From: ZC4RG30 sp039932715
GTDB taxonomy: Bacteria; Pseudomonadota; Gammaproteobacteria; Steroidobacterales; Steroidobacteraceae
Assembly (NCBI GenBank): GCA_039932715.1
Contig: JBDTPN010000014.1
Coordinates: 1-64,000, forward strand
DNA: 64,000 nt
Direction: 5' to 3'
The translations under genes and the position numbers were made by a program. Shown piece after piece: positions 36,050 through 44,007 of this stretch. The notes under the pieces are model-generated. The model saw only the letters and a list, made by a program, of their open reading frames with translations, did not search any database and was not told the origin of the DNA. How positions within the stretch are numbered: the stretch's first letter is position 1; each line of letters opens with the position of its first letter.

Positions 36050-36838
36050 TCAGAATGTCGAGCGCGTGGTGCCGCCGTCGACGACGATGCTCTGACCCGT
36101 GATGTAGCCCGCGAATCCGCTGCAAAGCCATGCCACCAGCGAACCTACATCCTCCGGCTGGCCGAAACGCTTGGCCGGAATCTGGTACGCCTCGACGAAC
36201 TTGGCTACTTCCGCGTCGTAGCTGGTGCCATTGCGTTGGGCGCTGCCGGTGAACTGGTCATGCGTGAAGGCCGTATGAAACATGCCCGGCAGCACGGTGT
36301 TGATTGTCACGTTGTCGGCAGCTACGCGCCGCGCCACCGCCACCGTGTAGTTGATGAGCGCGGCCCGCGGGGCGCCGCTGAGTATGCGCAGTTCGAGTGG
36401 ATACTTGGTGGCGATGGAGGCGATGTTCACGATGCGCCCCCACTTACGGGCGATCATGTGCGGCAGCACGGCCTCGATGTAGTGCACGGGACTCATGAGC
36501 CCGGTGTCGATGCTGGCCTGCCATTGCGCCGGCGTGATCTGGCGATGATCCGGGGTCATGGGCGGCGGCGAACAGGTGGCCACCAAGATATCAGGATCGG
36601 GACAGGCGGCGAGGATGCGCGCCTGCCCGTCGATCGTGCTGTGATCGGCAGCCACTGCAGCCACCTGCACGCCGAAACGAGTGCGCAGTTCTTTGGCCAC
36701 CGCTTCAAGGCGGGGTTCGCCGCGAGCTGTCACGACCAGATTGACCCCTTCCGCGGCCAGCATCTCGGCAGCCGCGCGCCCCATGCCGGCGCTGGCTCCA
36801 TTGACCAGGGCACGACGGCCTTTGAGTCTCAAGTCCAT
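36050..36838 (-). CDS. Short-chain dehydrogenase/reductase without YxxxK
   Basis: A 262-residue SDR-fold protein. The cofactor site is intact (NGASAGMGRAAAEMLA, glycine-rich) and ends in GYITGQSIVVDGG. In the active site the Ser is kept in VNIASIAT, but the Tyr-x-x-x-Lys motif is replaced by S-G-A-P-R (LSGAPRAALINY). This degenerate form is known in one SDR subgroup whose reactions are poorly characterised, so ordinary ketone reduction is doubtful. ATG 36838 follows AAGGGGATCGATC. First gene of a five-gene operon divergent from the hydrolase at 36957. Confidence 0.83.
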   Translation of the reverse strand: MDLRLKGRRALVNGASAGMGRAAAEMLAAEGVNLVVTARGEPRLEAVAKELRTRFGVQVAAVAADHSTIDGQARILAACPDPDILVATCSPPPMTPDHRQITPAQWQASIDTGLMSPVHYIEAVLPHMIARKWGRIVNIASIATKYPLELRILSGAPRAALINYTVAVARRVAADNVTINTVLPGMFHTAFTHDQFTGSAQRNGTSYDAEVAKFVEAYQIPAKRFGQPEDVGSLVAWLCSGFAGYITGQSIVVDGGTTRSTF

Positions 36839-36956
36839 GATCGATCCCCTTGTCGTCGTTTTGGCGTGATGGACAGTGCCAGATTCTAGCCGAGGACCTG
36901 CGGCGAAATTCACACCACTATTTTCCCCGGCTGGATCACCGCAGTCTCAATGTCAA

Positions 36957-37676
36957 ATGATCAATAGAAGTTCGACAATCGTCATCGTTCATGGTGCCTG
37001 GGTTGGCGGCTGGCGCTGGCGTGGCGTTGCCGATCTGCTGCGTGACCGCGGCCACCGTGTGTTCACGCCCACTCTCACCGGGCTGGGCGAGCGTTCGCAC
37101 CTGACCAGCCCGGCCGTCAACGTTTCACTTCACGCGCGTGACATTGCCAATGTGATCGAATACGAGCGCCTGTCGAATATCCTGCTCGTGGGCCATTCCT
37201 ACGGCGGCATGCCGGTTTCGGTGGCCGCAGGGCTTGTGCCACCCGGGGTCATTCAATCCCTCATGTACCTGGACGCCTTCTTTCCAGGGGACGGCCAGTC
37301 GCTCAATGACCTGGTACCCGGGCCGCCGCACCTGCCAGAAAATCCTGACGACTACCTGGTGCCGCCGCCGCGGGCGAACCTGGTTGGCTTCAATACGCAC
37401 ATGGATGCGGCGGCGCGCGCCGCATACGAGGAGCGTCGCACCCCCCAGTCGGTGTATTGCTTCAGCGAGAAGGCCAGGATTACCAGTGCGCGTGATCTCA
37501 TCCCGCAGAAAACCTACGTTCTGGCCAGCGGGTACAAGAACGACACCTTCGCGCCGGTTGCCGACAAGCTGCGCAAGACACCGGGTTGGCGAGTGGAGGA
37601 AATGCCTTATACGCACGACATGATGCACGTGGCGCCCAATGAGACTGCAGCCATGATTGAATCCGCCTTGCCCTGA
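36957..37676 (+). CDS. Alpha/beta hydrolase (esterase/hydroxynitrile-lyase-like)
   Basis: A 239-residue cytoplasmic alpha/beta hydrolase. The opening VIVHGAWVGGWRW (oxyanion), nucleophile elbow GHSYGG, and late His in PYTHDMMHV fit the salicylate/methyl-ketone esterase group related to plant SABP2 and hydroxynitrile lyases. It likely opens an ester or lactone in the pathway. ATG 36957 has no strong ribosome site. Divergent from the SDR operon; followed 2 bp later by the TauD-like gene. Confidence 0.82.
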   Translation: MINRSSTIVIVHGAWVGGWRWRGVADLLRDRGHRVFTPTLTGLGERSHLTSPAVNVSLHARDIANVIEYERLSNILLVGHSYGGMPVSVAAGLVPPGVIQSLMYLDAFFPGDGQSLNDLVPGPPHLPENPDDYLVPPPRANLVGFNTHMDAAARAAYEERRTPQSVYCFSEKARITSARDLIPQKTYVLASGYKNDTFAPVADKLRKTPGWRVEEMPYTHDMMHVAPNETAAMIESALP

Positions 37677-37678
37677 CC

Positions 37679-38563
37679 ATGCAGGTCAAGCCGCTGCATC
37701 CGTTGTTGGGTGCCGAGATCATCGGCCTCGATACCGCCGCGCCAATAACAGCGCAGACAGTTGAAGCCGTTGAGCGTGCCATGGCCGAGTACGCCGTCTG
37801 CGTCATCCGCAATGCCAGCCTCAGCGACGCCGACCACATCCGTTTTACACGGGCTTTCGGTCCGCTGGAGCTGCCGCCGGGCGGGCGAGGGCGCATAGCA
37901 CCCGAGCTCTACGACATCAGTAACCTTGATGCCAAGGGCGAGATCATGCCGCATGATCCCAATGCCAAGGCCCAACCCATCGACTTCGAGCGTTTCCACA
38001 CAGACAGTCCCTTCAATTCGCTGCCCACCAAGTGGTCATTCCTGCTGGGCCATGTGGTGCCGCCCGAGGGCGCCGACACCCTGTTCGCTGATACCCGCGC
38101 CGCATATGACGACCTTGCGCCGGACATGAAGCAACGCATTGAAGGCCTCGTCGTGGAGCACGATATGTTTCGCGCTCTCGAGCGTACCGGCGTCACCTTC
38201 GGCGATGCAGGCATGCGCAAGATGTTCCCGACCATGCGGCATCCGCTGCTTCGCGATTCAGCCAGCGGTCGCAAGACGCTTTATCTGGGTTGGCACGCCG
38301 TAGGCATCGTAGGCTGGCAGGAGTCCGAGGCGCACAAGCTGCTGGATGGGCTGTTCAACACAGCGGTGCAGGACAAATACATATTCGCGCACAAATGGCA
38401 GCAGGGCGACATGGTCATCTGGGACAACCGCTGCACCATGCACAGTGCCACTGCCTTCGAACGCTATCGCTACAAACGCGACTGCCGGCGCACGACCAAC
38501 AATGAATACGGTCCTGAGCGCTCGGCCATAGAGGGCATGGGCGCACCTCCTGGCAAGGGCTGA
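37679..38563 (+). CDS. TauD/TfdA-family Fe(II)/2-oxoglutarate dioxygenase
   Basis: A 294-residue alpha-ketoglutarate-dependent dioxygenase. The iron ligands H107 and D109 (FHTDSPFN) and H255 (NRCTMHSATAF), and the 2-oxoglutarate-binding Arg in RYKRDCRRTT are present. Family members hydroxylate taurine, 2,4-D, alkyl sulfates and others; no sulfonate transport genes are nearby, so taurine use is unlikely and a TfdA-like cleavage or hydroxylation of an organic acid or ether is the better guess. Starts 2 bp after the upstream hydrolase. Confidence 0.88.
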   Translation: MQVKPLHPLLGAEIIGLDTAAPITAQTVEAVERAMAEYAVCVIRNASLSDADHIRFTRAFGPLELPPGGRGRIAPELYDISNLDAKGEIMPHDPNAKAQPIDFERFHTDSPFNSLPTKWSFLLGHVVPPEGADTLFADTRAAYDDLAPDMKQRIEGLVVEHDMFRALERTGVTFGDAGMRKMFPTMRHPLLRDSASGRKTLYLGWHAVGIVGWQESEAHKLLDGLFNTAVQDKYIFAHKWQQGDMVIWDNRCTMHSATAFERYRYKRDCRRTTNNEYGPERSAIEGMGAPPGKG

Positions 38564-38570
38564 GTTGCGG

Positions 38571-39833
38571 ATGAACGAGCCGGAGATCACCCCGCGAAAG
38601 GTGCTCATTGCGGTTACCTGCCTGGTCTGCTCGGCCTTCGTGCCCTTTGTGCAGGCCACGATCGGTCCGATGATGATGCTGCCGATGATCAATGAGTTCG
38701 GCTGGACGCGCACCCAGTACGCCTTCGCCACTACCTTCCTGTTCGTGTTCGGTTCAATCACCGTACTCATCTTCGGACGAATGGCGGACCGGTTTGGCCC
38801 ACGTACCATACTGCTGCTGGGCGCCATCTGCGGCGGGGCGACAATGCTGCTGCTGTCGCAGCAGAACGCGCAACTGTGGCGGCTGTACCTGGCGTTCGGC
38901 TTGCTGGGCGCCTTCGGTTCAACTGGCCTGGGGTACACGAAGATTATTGGCACGCTGTTCGCGCGCCACCGCGGCAAGGCCCTGGCCATTTTCGGGGCCG
39001 AATCCACCATCGCGCTGGGCACACTCCCGCTGCTTACCAATACCCTCAACGTCAACCTGGGTTGGCGCGGCACCTACCTGGTCTACGCCGTCATCATGTT
39101 CGTGCTGACACCGGTCCTCTTCTTCGTGATCCGCGGTCCGGGGCTGAGTGACGCGGCGCGGACGAAGTCACTGCAAGCTGCACCAGTGGCCTCGGCACCA
39201 CTGACTTTGCTGGAAGGCCTGACGCCGCCGCAGATCCGGCGGGATCGGGCATTCTGGCTGGTCGTGCTGACCGCAATGCTGGGCTCTGGTTTGAATGTCG
39301 GCCTGACTGCCCACATCATTGCCGCCATCACCGACAAGGGCTTCACCCAGACCGTGGCAGCTCAAGTGCTTTCTGCCGCAACGCTGGTGGGCCTGGTCGG
39401 GACGCTGGCGGTCGGGTTTGCCATGGATTATTTCCGCACGGCAAGGTTCATGTCGGTCGTAGGCCTGCTCTCGGCTATTGGCGCATTCCTGTTTGCGATG
39501 GCCAGCGCGACTGTAGGCGGGCTGCCCCTGTTAATCGGGGGCCTGGCCATACAGCGGACGGCCATGGCGGCAATGCCTGCGGCTACTAATTACATGCAGA
39601 CCCGTTTCGTGGGCATGCGGTCTTTTGGTGAGGCCTTCGCCATGCAGGTCGTGGTTGTGGGCATTGCCATGGGCATTACGCCGCCGCTGTTCGGCATGAT
39701 CTACGAGAAGTATGGCTCGTATGCGCCCGTGTACTGGATCGTGGTCGGCGGGGCGGCGGTTGGCGCCGTGGTCTACCTGCTGCTTGGGCCTTACCGCTAC
39801 GCCGCGAAAACCAGCGGTCCGCGCCTGGCCTAG
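38571..39833 (+). CDS. MFS transporter (monocarboxylate/oxalate-formate antiporter type)
   Basis: A 420-residue 12-helix porter. GWTRTQYAFATTFLFVFGSI and the inter-helix loop GRMADRFGPRTILLLGAI place it in the MCT/OFA-like branch, distinct from the ACS porters nearby. It may import a monocarboxylate or export a product. ATG 38571 chosen; an in-frame TTG two codons earlier is possible. Its stop overlaps the convergent flavin reductase stop by 4 bp. Confidence 0.82.
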   Translation: MNEPEITPRKVLIAVTCLVCSAFVPFVQATIGPMMMLPMINEFGWTRTQYAFATTFLFVFGSITVLIFGRMADRFGPRTILLLGAICGGATMLLLSQQNAQLWRLYLAFGLLGAFGSTGLGYTKIIGTLFARHRGKALAIFGAESTIALGTLPLLTNTLNVNLGWRGTYLVYAVIMFVLTPVLFFVIRGPGLSDAARTKSLQAAPVASAPLTLLEGLTPPQIRRDRAFWLVVLTAMLGSGLNVGLTAHIIAAITDKGFTQTVAAQVLSAATLVGLVGTLAVGFAMDYFRTARFMSVVGLLSAIGAFLFAMASATVGGLPLLIGGLAIQRTAMAAMPAATNYMQTRFVGMRSFGEAFAMQVVVVGIAMGITPPLFGMIYEKYGSYAPVYWIVVGGAAVGAVVYLLLGPYRYAAKTSGPRLA

Positions 39834-40324
39834 GTTTCTGGAAGCGGCGCGAAGCTTCCAAATCGGCGGTCGAAATACAACAGGGGTTCGCCGTCGCGCG
39901 TACGCGCTGCTTCTACCAGGCCGACCACGATGGCGTGATCACCGCTGATGAAGATCTGGCTGGTGGCGCATTCGATCTGCGCCAGCGAGTCGGCGACCAG
40001 TGGCACATCCAGAACCTGGCCTGCTTCAAACTGCGTGCCTGAAATCTTGTCGTGACCTTTCACCGCGAACCGCGCGGCGACGCAAGCCTGGCTACTGCCG
40101 AGAACACTCACGCCGAAGTGCTTGCACGACACGATGGCCGGATAGCTGTTGGCATTGTGCTGGATGGCAAACATGACCAGCGGTGGATCAAAGGAAAGCG
40201 TCACGAAGGAAGAAACAGTGAGTCCCACGACGGCGTTGGAGTTGCGCTCGCGCGCATTGACTACGGCCACTGCGCCGGCCAGCGCACGACCGATCTTTCT
40301 GTAGTCTTCTCCGGAGATGGGCAT
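39830..40324 (-). CDS. Flavin reductase (FMN, HpaC-like)
   Basis: A 164-residue flavin reductase-like protein: RALAGAVAVVNARE, GLTVSSFVTLSFDPPLVMFAI and FGVSVLGSSQ, then GDHAIVVGLVEA, are the family's split-barrel FMN signatures. Such enzymes use NAD(P)H to make free FMNH2/FADH2 for a separate monooxygenase. The luciferase-like oxygenase at 42759 is the obvious partner. ATG 40324 has AGGATC upstream. Confidence 0.88.
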   Translation of the reverse strand: MPISGEDYRKIGRALAGAVAVVNARERNSNAVVGLTVSSFVTLSFDPPLVMFAIQHNANSYPAIVSCKHFGVSVLGSSQACVAARFAVKGHDKISGTQFEAGQVLDVPLVADSLAQIECATSQIFISGDHAIVVGLVEAARTRDGEPLLYFDRRFGSFAPLPET

Positions 40325-40377
40325 TTTGGTGATCCTGCCTGCGCCGTCTGCCAGCCGCAATGTCTGGCGTCACGGAT

Positions 40378-41544
40378 TTATATGGGTCGCTGCACGCTCA
40401 TTTCGAGCATGCAGGACGCCGACTCCTGCCTTGCCCATGCCAGCGCCGAGATATCACCTTGCGGCATCCGGTCCAGAAGGCGGCGGACCAGCTGAAAGTA
40501 GCTGGCTTGCGCGGCGGCCGGCAGGCGCTCGGCCAGAGACGCGCGGAATCGCGCTTCGTAGGCTGCAAGACAACGCGAGAAAAGATCGATGACCGGGGAG
40601 TCGGCGAGGCGCGATACCAGATGCACCAGGCCGAGCAGGTCGCAGCGATCAATGCTGTCGCCATCCCCCAGTCGCAGCAGCGCGCTCTCCAGCTGTCGGC
40701 GCTGCTCCGCGCTGGCGCGGCTCACGGCCAGCGCAGGCACGTGGGCGTTGATCCTGATGAGAATGGTGCCCGCAGCCATCGGATCGAGCTGCTCGCCGAT
40801 GAGATAGGCCAGCATCAGGCGAATGCTTCCCGCCGTGCGTCGATCGCGGATGATCAATCCATTGCCACGGCCGCGCCGGCATTCGACCAGGCCGCTATCC
40901 TGCAGCAGGCGGATGGCCTGCCGCAATGTAAGGCGGCTGACGCCGAAGCGTTCGCACAGGTCCCACTCCGAGCCCAGCCGCGTGCCCGCCGCGTTGGCGT
41001 GCTGAATGTCGGCCGCAAGTGAACGGGCGATGAAAGTAACCCGCGTACTGGCCGATGCCGCCAGTTGCGACACGTCACCGATTTGGGTAGTGAGGCCGCA
41101 GTCGCGAATCCCTGATTCCAGGCCCTGCAGGCAGTGGATCATCAAAGCGGAGACCGGATCGTCGGAACCGCCCTGCGAGACGAATTTCCGCGCATCGCAG
41201 GCGTCCTGAATCTGGTGGGGCGTGATGCCACTGGAAAGGAAGTGATCGGCCAAGGTCGCGCCAATGGTCTCTGGCCGCGGGCGCGACAGGATGAAACCGC
41301 CGCAAGGTCCTGGCCTCAGGCGGCCGAGTCCACGGCGCTCCAGCAGGCCCACCGCTTCGCGTACAGCAGACCGGCCTACGCGGTAGCGCTCCGAAAGCTC
41401 TCGCAGTGAGCCCAGGCTGGCGCCCGGCGTGAATCCCAGGCCCGCGATGTCATCCTCCATGCGCCGCGCCAGCTTTTCTGTCAGCTGCCCCTTGGGTTCG
41501 CCGTCGCATGTGGATGCTACGTAAATTCGCTCTGCCGTATTCAT
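40378..41544 (-). CDS. GntR-type regulator with two winged-helix domains
   Basis: A 388-residue regulator. The first GntR winged helix is at ~20-88 (FTPGASLGSLRELSERYRVG, RSAVREAVGLLERRG) and a second at ~170-235 (GTRLGSEWDLCERFGVS, RLTLRQAIRLLQDSG). Each is followed by a helical stretch, the first short (~90-165) and the second longer (~235-388) and FCD-like. Ordinary FadR/GntR proteins have one HTH and bind as dimers; this one looks like a fused dimer with asymmetric effector domains. ATG 41544 gives a normal N-terminus. Divergent from the CmcJ-like gene across a 92-bp gap that should hold the operator. Confidence 0.83.
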   Translation of the reverse strand: MNTAERIYVASTCDGEPKGQLTEKLARRMEDDIAGLGFTPGASLGSLRELSERYRVGRSAVREAVGLLERRGLGRLRPGPCGGFILSRPRPETIGATLADHFLSSGITPHQIQDACDARKFVSQGGSDDPVSALMIHCLQGLESGIRDCGLTTQIGDVSQLAASASTRVTFIARSLAADIQHANAAGTRLGSEWDLCERFGVSRLTLRQAIRLLQDSGLVECRRGRGNGLIIRDRRTAGSIRLMLAYLIGEQLDPMAAGTILIRINAHVPALAVSRASAEQRRQLESALLRLGDGDSIDRCDLLGLVHLVSRLADSPVIDLFSRCLAAYEARFRASLAERLPAAAQASYFQLVRRLLDRMPQGDISALAWARQESASCMLEMSVQRPI

Positions 41545-41636
41545 TCCCACTACCTGGCGTGCGCAATCGAAGGCACTATTTTTTTGTGGCTCACCCCGCA
41601 AAATCGATCATAGCGTCAAATGGCCCGGGGGGCGGA
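41545..41636. promoter_or_regulatory. Divergent control region of the oxidative cluster
   Basis: A 92-bp AT-richer stretch (with a T7 run near 41579) between the double-HTH GntR gene and the CmcJ-like gene. It shares short words CACTATTTT, TCACC and GTCAAATG, in the same order, with the other divergent region of the cluster at 36916-36959, but with different spacing; whether these are GntR half-sites is uncertain. Confidence 0.35.
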
Positions 41637-42413
41637 ATGGCTGGTGCACATATCGATACCTTCATCCGCTATTCAGACCGCAGCGCGGAAGGTGGATTCA
41701 TCCGTGCCAATGGCGACTACTCCTTCGGCATGGAGGATCATCCTGCCCGGGTCCACAACGCGCGCCTCGAGGCCATTGAGTTCGCCAGCAATGGCTTTAC
41801 CCTGCTCAAACACACCACAGACGTGGACTTCGCCGACGCCGCAGACGTCAAGAGCCGCTACTACCCCGAGGCCTGCCAGCTGGTTCAGTCGCTGACCGGT
41901 GCCAGCGAGGTCTTCGCGTTCCTGGGAATTTTGCGCGGCGGTGATGAAAATCTCGGTGGCGGACCGGCCCTCAGCGCTCACGTGGATTTCAACGAAGCGA
42001 GTCTGCGTGGCTGGGTGCAGCGGTTGGCCCCCGATCGCGCCGAGCAGCTGGCCAACAAGCGGCTCATGAACGTCAATGTCTGGAGAGGGGTTCGCCCCGT
42101 GCTCTGCAGTCCGCTGGCAGTGTGCGATGCGCGCAGCGTTGAGAAAGGCGACTTCATGCTGGTGCGCCTGGGCGAAGCGCCGCCGCCGCCGGGGCCCGTG
42201 CCGGGCGGGCTCAACGTGGCGTACAACCCGAATCATCACTGGTATTACTACCCGGATATGCAACCCGATGAAGCCATCGCGTTCCGCCTGTTCGATACGG
42301 CCAACAAGGATTGGCACATGACACCCCACACCGCCATCGTTGATCCAACGGCAGCTCCCGATGCGCCCAAGCGCATGAGCTACGAGTTGCGCACGCTGGC
42401 CGTCTTCAATTGA
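41637..42413 (+). CDS. CmcJ/NvfI (AsaB-like) family oxidoreductase
   Basis: A 258-residue protein of the CmcJ/NvfI or AsaB/GA4-desaturase-like family. Family marks are ANGDYSFGMEDHPARVHNAR, AHVDFNEASL, NVNVWRGVRPV, SPLAVCDARSV, HHWYYYPDMQPDEAIAFRLFDT (as separate motifs) and a final MTPHTAIVDPTAPPRxSYELR-type block with the His and Arg of a double-stranded beta-helix dioxygenase. Characterised relatives are fungal 2-OG oxygenases and CmcJ of cephamycin methoxylation; bacterial members are unassigned. ATG 41637 has GGGGGGCGGA upstream. Confidence 0.78.
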   Translation: MAGAHIDTFIRYSDRSAEGGFIRANGDYSFGMEDHPARVHNARLEAIEFASNGFTLLKHTTDVDFADAADVKSRYYPEACQLVQSLTGASEVFAFLGILRGGDENLGGGPALSAHVDFNEASLRGWVQRLAPDRAEQLANKRLMNVNVWRGVRPVLCSPLAVCDARSVEKGDFMLVRLGEAPPPPGPVPGGLNVAYNPNHHWYYYPDMQPDEAIAFRLFDTANKDWHMTPHTAIVDPTAAPDAPKRMSYELRTLAVFN

Positions 42414-42454
42414 TCCAGTTCGACTGATCCATTTGCCTGCGCGGAGACCAAAAC

Positions 42455-42757
42455 ATGTCGAATCTTCTGTTTGCCGCCTTTGTCCATCGGGCAGATGCCT
42501 GGGATCACGCCCGTTCGCCGATGGAGCAACCGGGTTTTCCAGACCATGCGAAGTTCGTTGCTGAACTGGAGGCCTCGGGTTTCATTGCAATGGCTGGTCT
42601 CATGCAGCCCAGCAACGACGTGCTGTTCATCTTCCGCGCCGCCAGCGAAGCGGAAGTGAGGCAACGCATGGCCCAGGATCCCTGGCAGAAGGACGGACAT
42701 GCACGGCTCGGCCGTGTCGAAGAGGTCCAGTTTCGTATCGGCGCACCGGGAGGTTGA
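42455..42757 (+). CDS. YciI-like protein
   Basis: A 100-residue YciI/dimeric alpha-beta-barrel protein: HADAWDHARSP-like opening with a conserved His, LEASGFIAMAGLM and DPWQKDGHARLGRVEEV. Members act as muconolactone-isomerase-like or dehalogenase-like small enzymes. One base separates its stop from the next ATG, so it is co-transcribed with the luciferase-like oxygenase. Confidence 0.8.
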   Translation: MSNLLFAAFVHRADAWDHARSPMEQPGFPDHAKFVAELEASGFIAMAGLMQPSNDVLFIFRAASEAEVRQRMAQDPWQKDGHARLGRVEEVQFRIGAPGG

Positions 42758-42758
42758 G

Positions 42759-43949
42759 ATGCAGGTTTTCGTATTCGACTGGATGGCCTACGGGCAAAGC
42801 GTTGACAAGTTCCGGGTCAATGGCGAGATGCCCAAACTCGGCCGCAAGCAATTTGATCCGCAGGTGGCGGTGGAGACCTATCGCAATCACCTTGCGGCGT
42901 GGGTGGAGATGGAAAAACAGGGCTTCGATGGGATTGCCATCAACGAGCACCATTCCACCCCGTTTGGACTCAACAATTCGCCCAACCTGATCGCCGCGGC
43001 CATCTCGCAGCTCACGACAAAGCTCAAAATCCTGCTCTATGCCAACCTGTTGCCGTTGCACGACCCATTGCGGCTGGCAGAAGAATTGGCAATGCTGGAT
43101 TGCCTCTCCAACGGGCGCCTTATCGCGGGTGTCGCGCGCGGCGCTCCACGTGAATACAAGATTTTCAACGTGCCCATGTCCGAGAGCCGCGGACGCTTCG
43201 AGGAAGCCTTCGAAGTAATGCGCCGTGCCTGGATGGAAGAGAGCTTTTCGTTCGCCGGGAAGTTCTACAACTACAACGACGTCTCAATCTGGCCGAGGCC
43301 AGTTCAAACGCCGCATCCTCCGATCTGGGTGCCGGTCACGGGCTCGAAAGAGACCGTGGAGTGGGCAGCCAAGCACGACGTTGTCATCACGCCGGGGGTC
43401 TTTGCCGGGCCCATGCGCGAGGACAGCATCCGGTACTATGCCAGTTGCATGAGCCAGTACGGCCGCACCGTCACCCCGAAACACATCAGCATCATGGTCG
43501 ACTGCTATGTGGCCGATTCCAAGGCGCAGGCTGTTGAGGAGTACGGGCCCTATCTGATGTACCTCTTCAACACGTTGCTGCCGTACGGGCAGGTGTACCA
43601 GAAAGATACCAAGGGGTATTACAGTTCAACTGCATTCGAACATCTGCGGCAGGGAACGAAAGGCACGCTGGCTGAGGATGCCACCATCTTCAACGCCTGG
43701 ACCATGGAGACCGTGCGTGCGGCCGCTGAGCACATGCCGATTGGCACAGCCGACGAGATCGTTGAGCGCATCATCGCCGAGTGCAATGCTGCCGGCGCAG
43801 GATCAGTGCTGCTGGTGTGCAACCGCGCGCACCTGCCACAAGAGTTGTTCCTCAACCAGGTCAGGCGTATCGGCCGCGAAGTTCTGCCGCGCCTGCAGGC
43901 GCACAACGTGACTGTGGTGCCCCATGCTATTGACGCTGCAGTGGCTTGA
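42759..43949 (+). CDS. Luciferase-like (LLM class) flavin-dependent monooxygenase
   Basis: A 396-residue LLM-class oxygenase with the bacterial luciferase TIM barrel: FDGIAINEHHSTPFG (active-site His pair), LLYANLLPLHDPLRLAEELAMLD, NGRLIAGVARGAP and a C-terminal GTADEIVERI. It needs reduced FMN supplied in trans, matching the flavin reductase at 39830-40324. The ATG at 42759 is one base after the YciI stop with GGGAGG before it. It probably carries out an oxygenation such as Baeyer-Villiger or C-H hydroxylation; substrate unknown. Confidence 0.88.
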   Translation: MQVFVFDWMAYGQSVDKFRVNGEMPKLGRKQFDPQVAVETYRNHLAAWVEMEKQGFDGIAINEHHSTPFGLNNSPNLIAAAISQLTTKLKILLYANLLPLHDPLRLAEELAMLDCLSNGRLIAGVARGAPREYKIFNVPMSESRGRFEEAFEVMRRAWMEESFSFAGKFYNYNDVSIWPRPVQTPHPPIWVPVTGSKETVEWAAKHDVVITPGVFAGPMREDSIRYYASCMSQYGRTVTPKHISIMVDCYVADSKAQAVEEYGPYLMYLFNTLLPYGQVYQKDTKGYYSSTAFEHLRQGTKGTLAEDATIFNAWTMETVRAAAEHMPIGTADEIVERIIAECNAAGAGSVLLVCNRAHLPQELFLNQVRRIGREVLPRLQAHNVTVVPHAIDAAVA

Positions 43950-44007
43950 AGAAGATGAGACTATTGATGGGCCTGCGGGCTGGGTTACAAACCGGGGGAA
44001 AGTAGAT

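Noticed and set aside
37679..38563. Taurine dioxygenase (tauD)
   Set aside because: No sulfonate transporter or cys/tau genes nearby; the broad TauD/TfdA family name is as far as the sequence allows.
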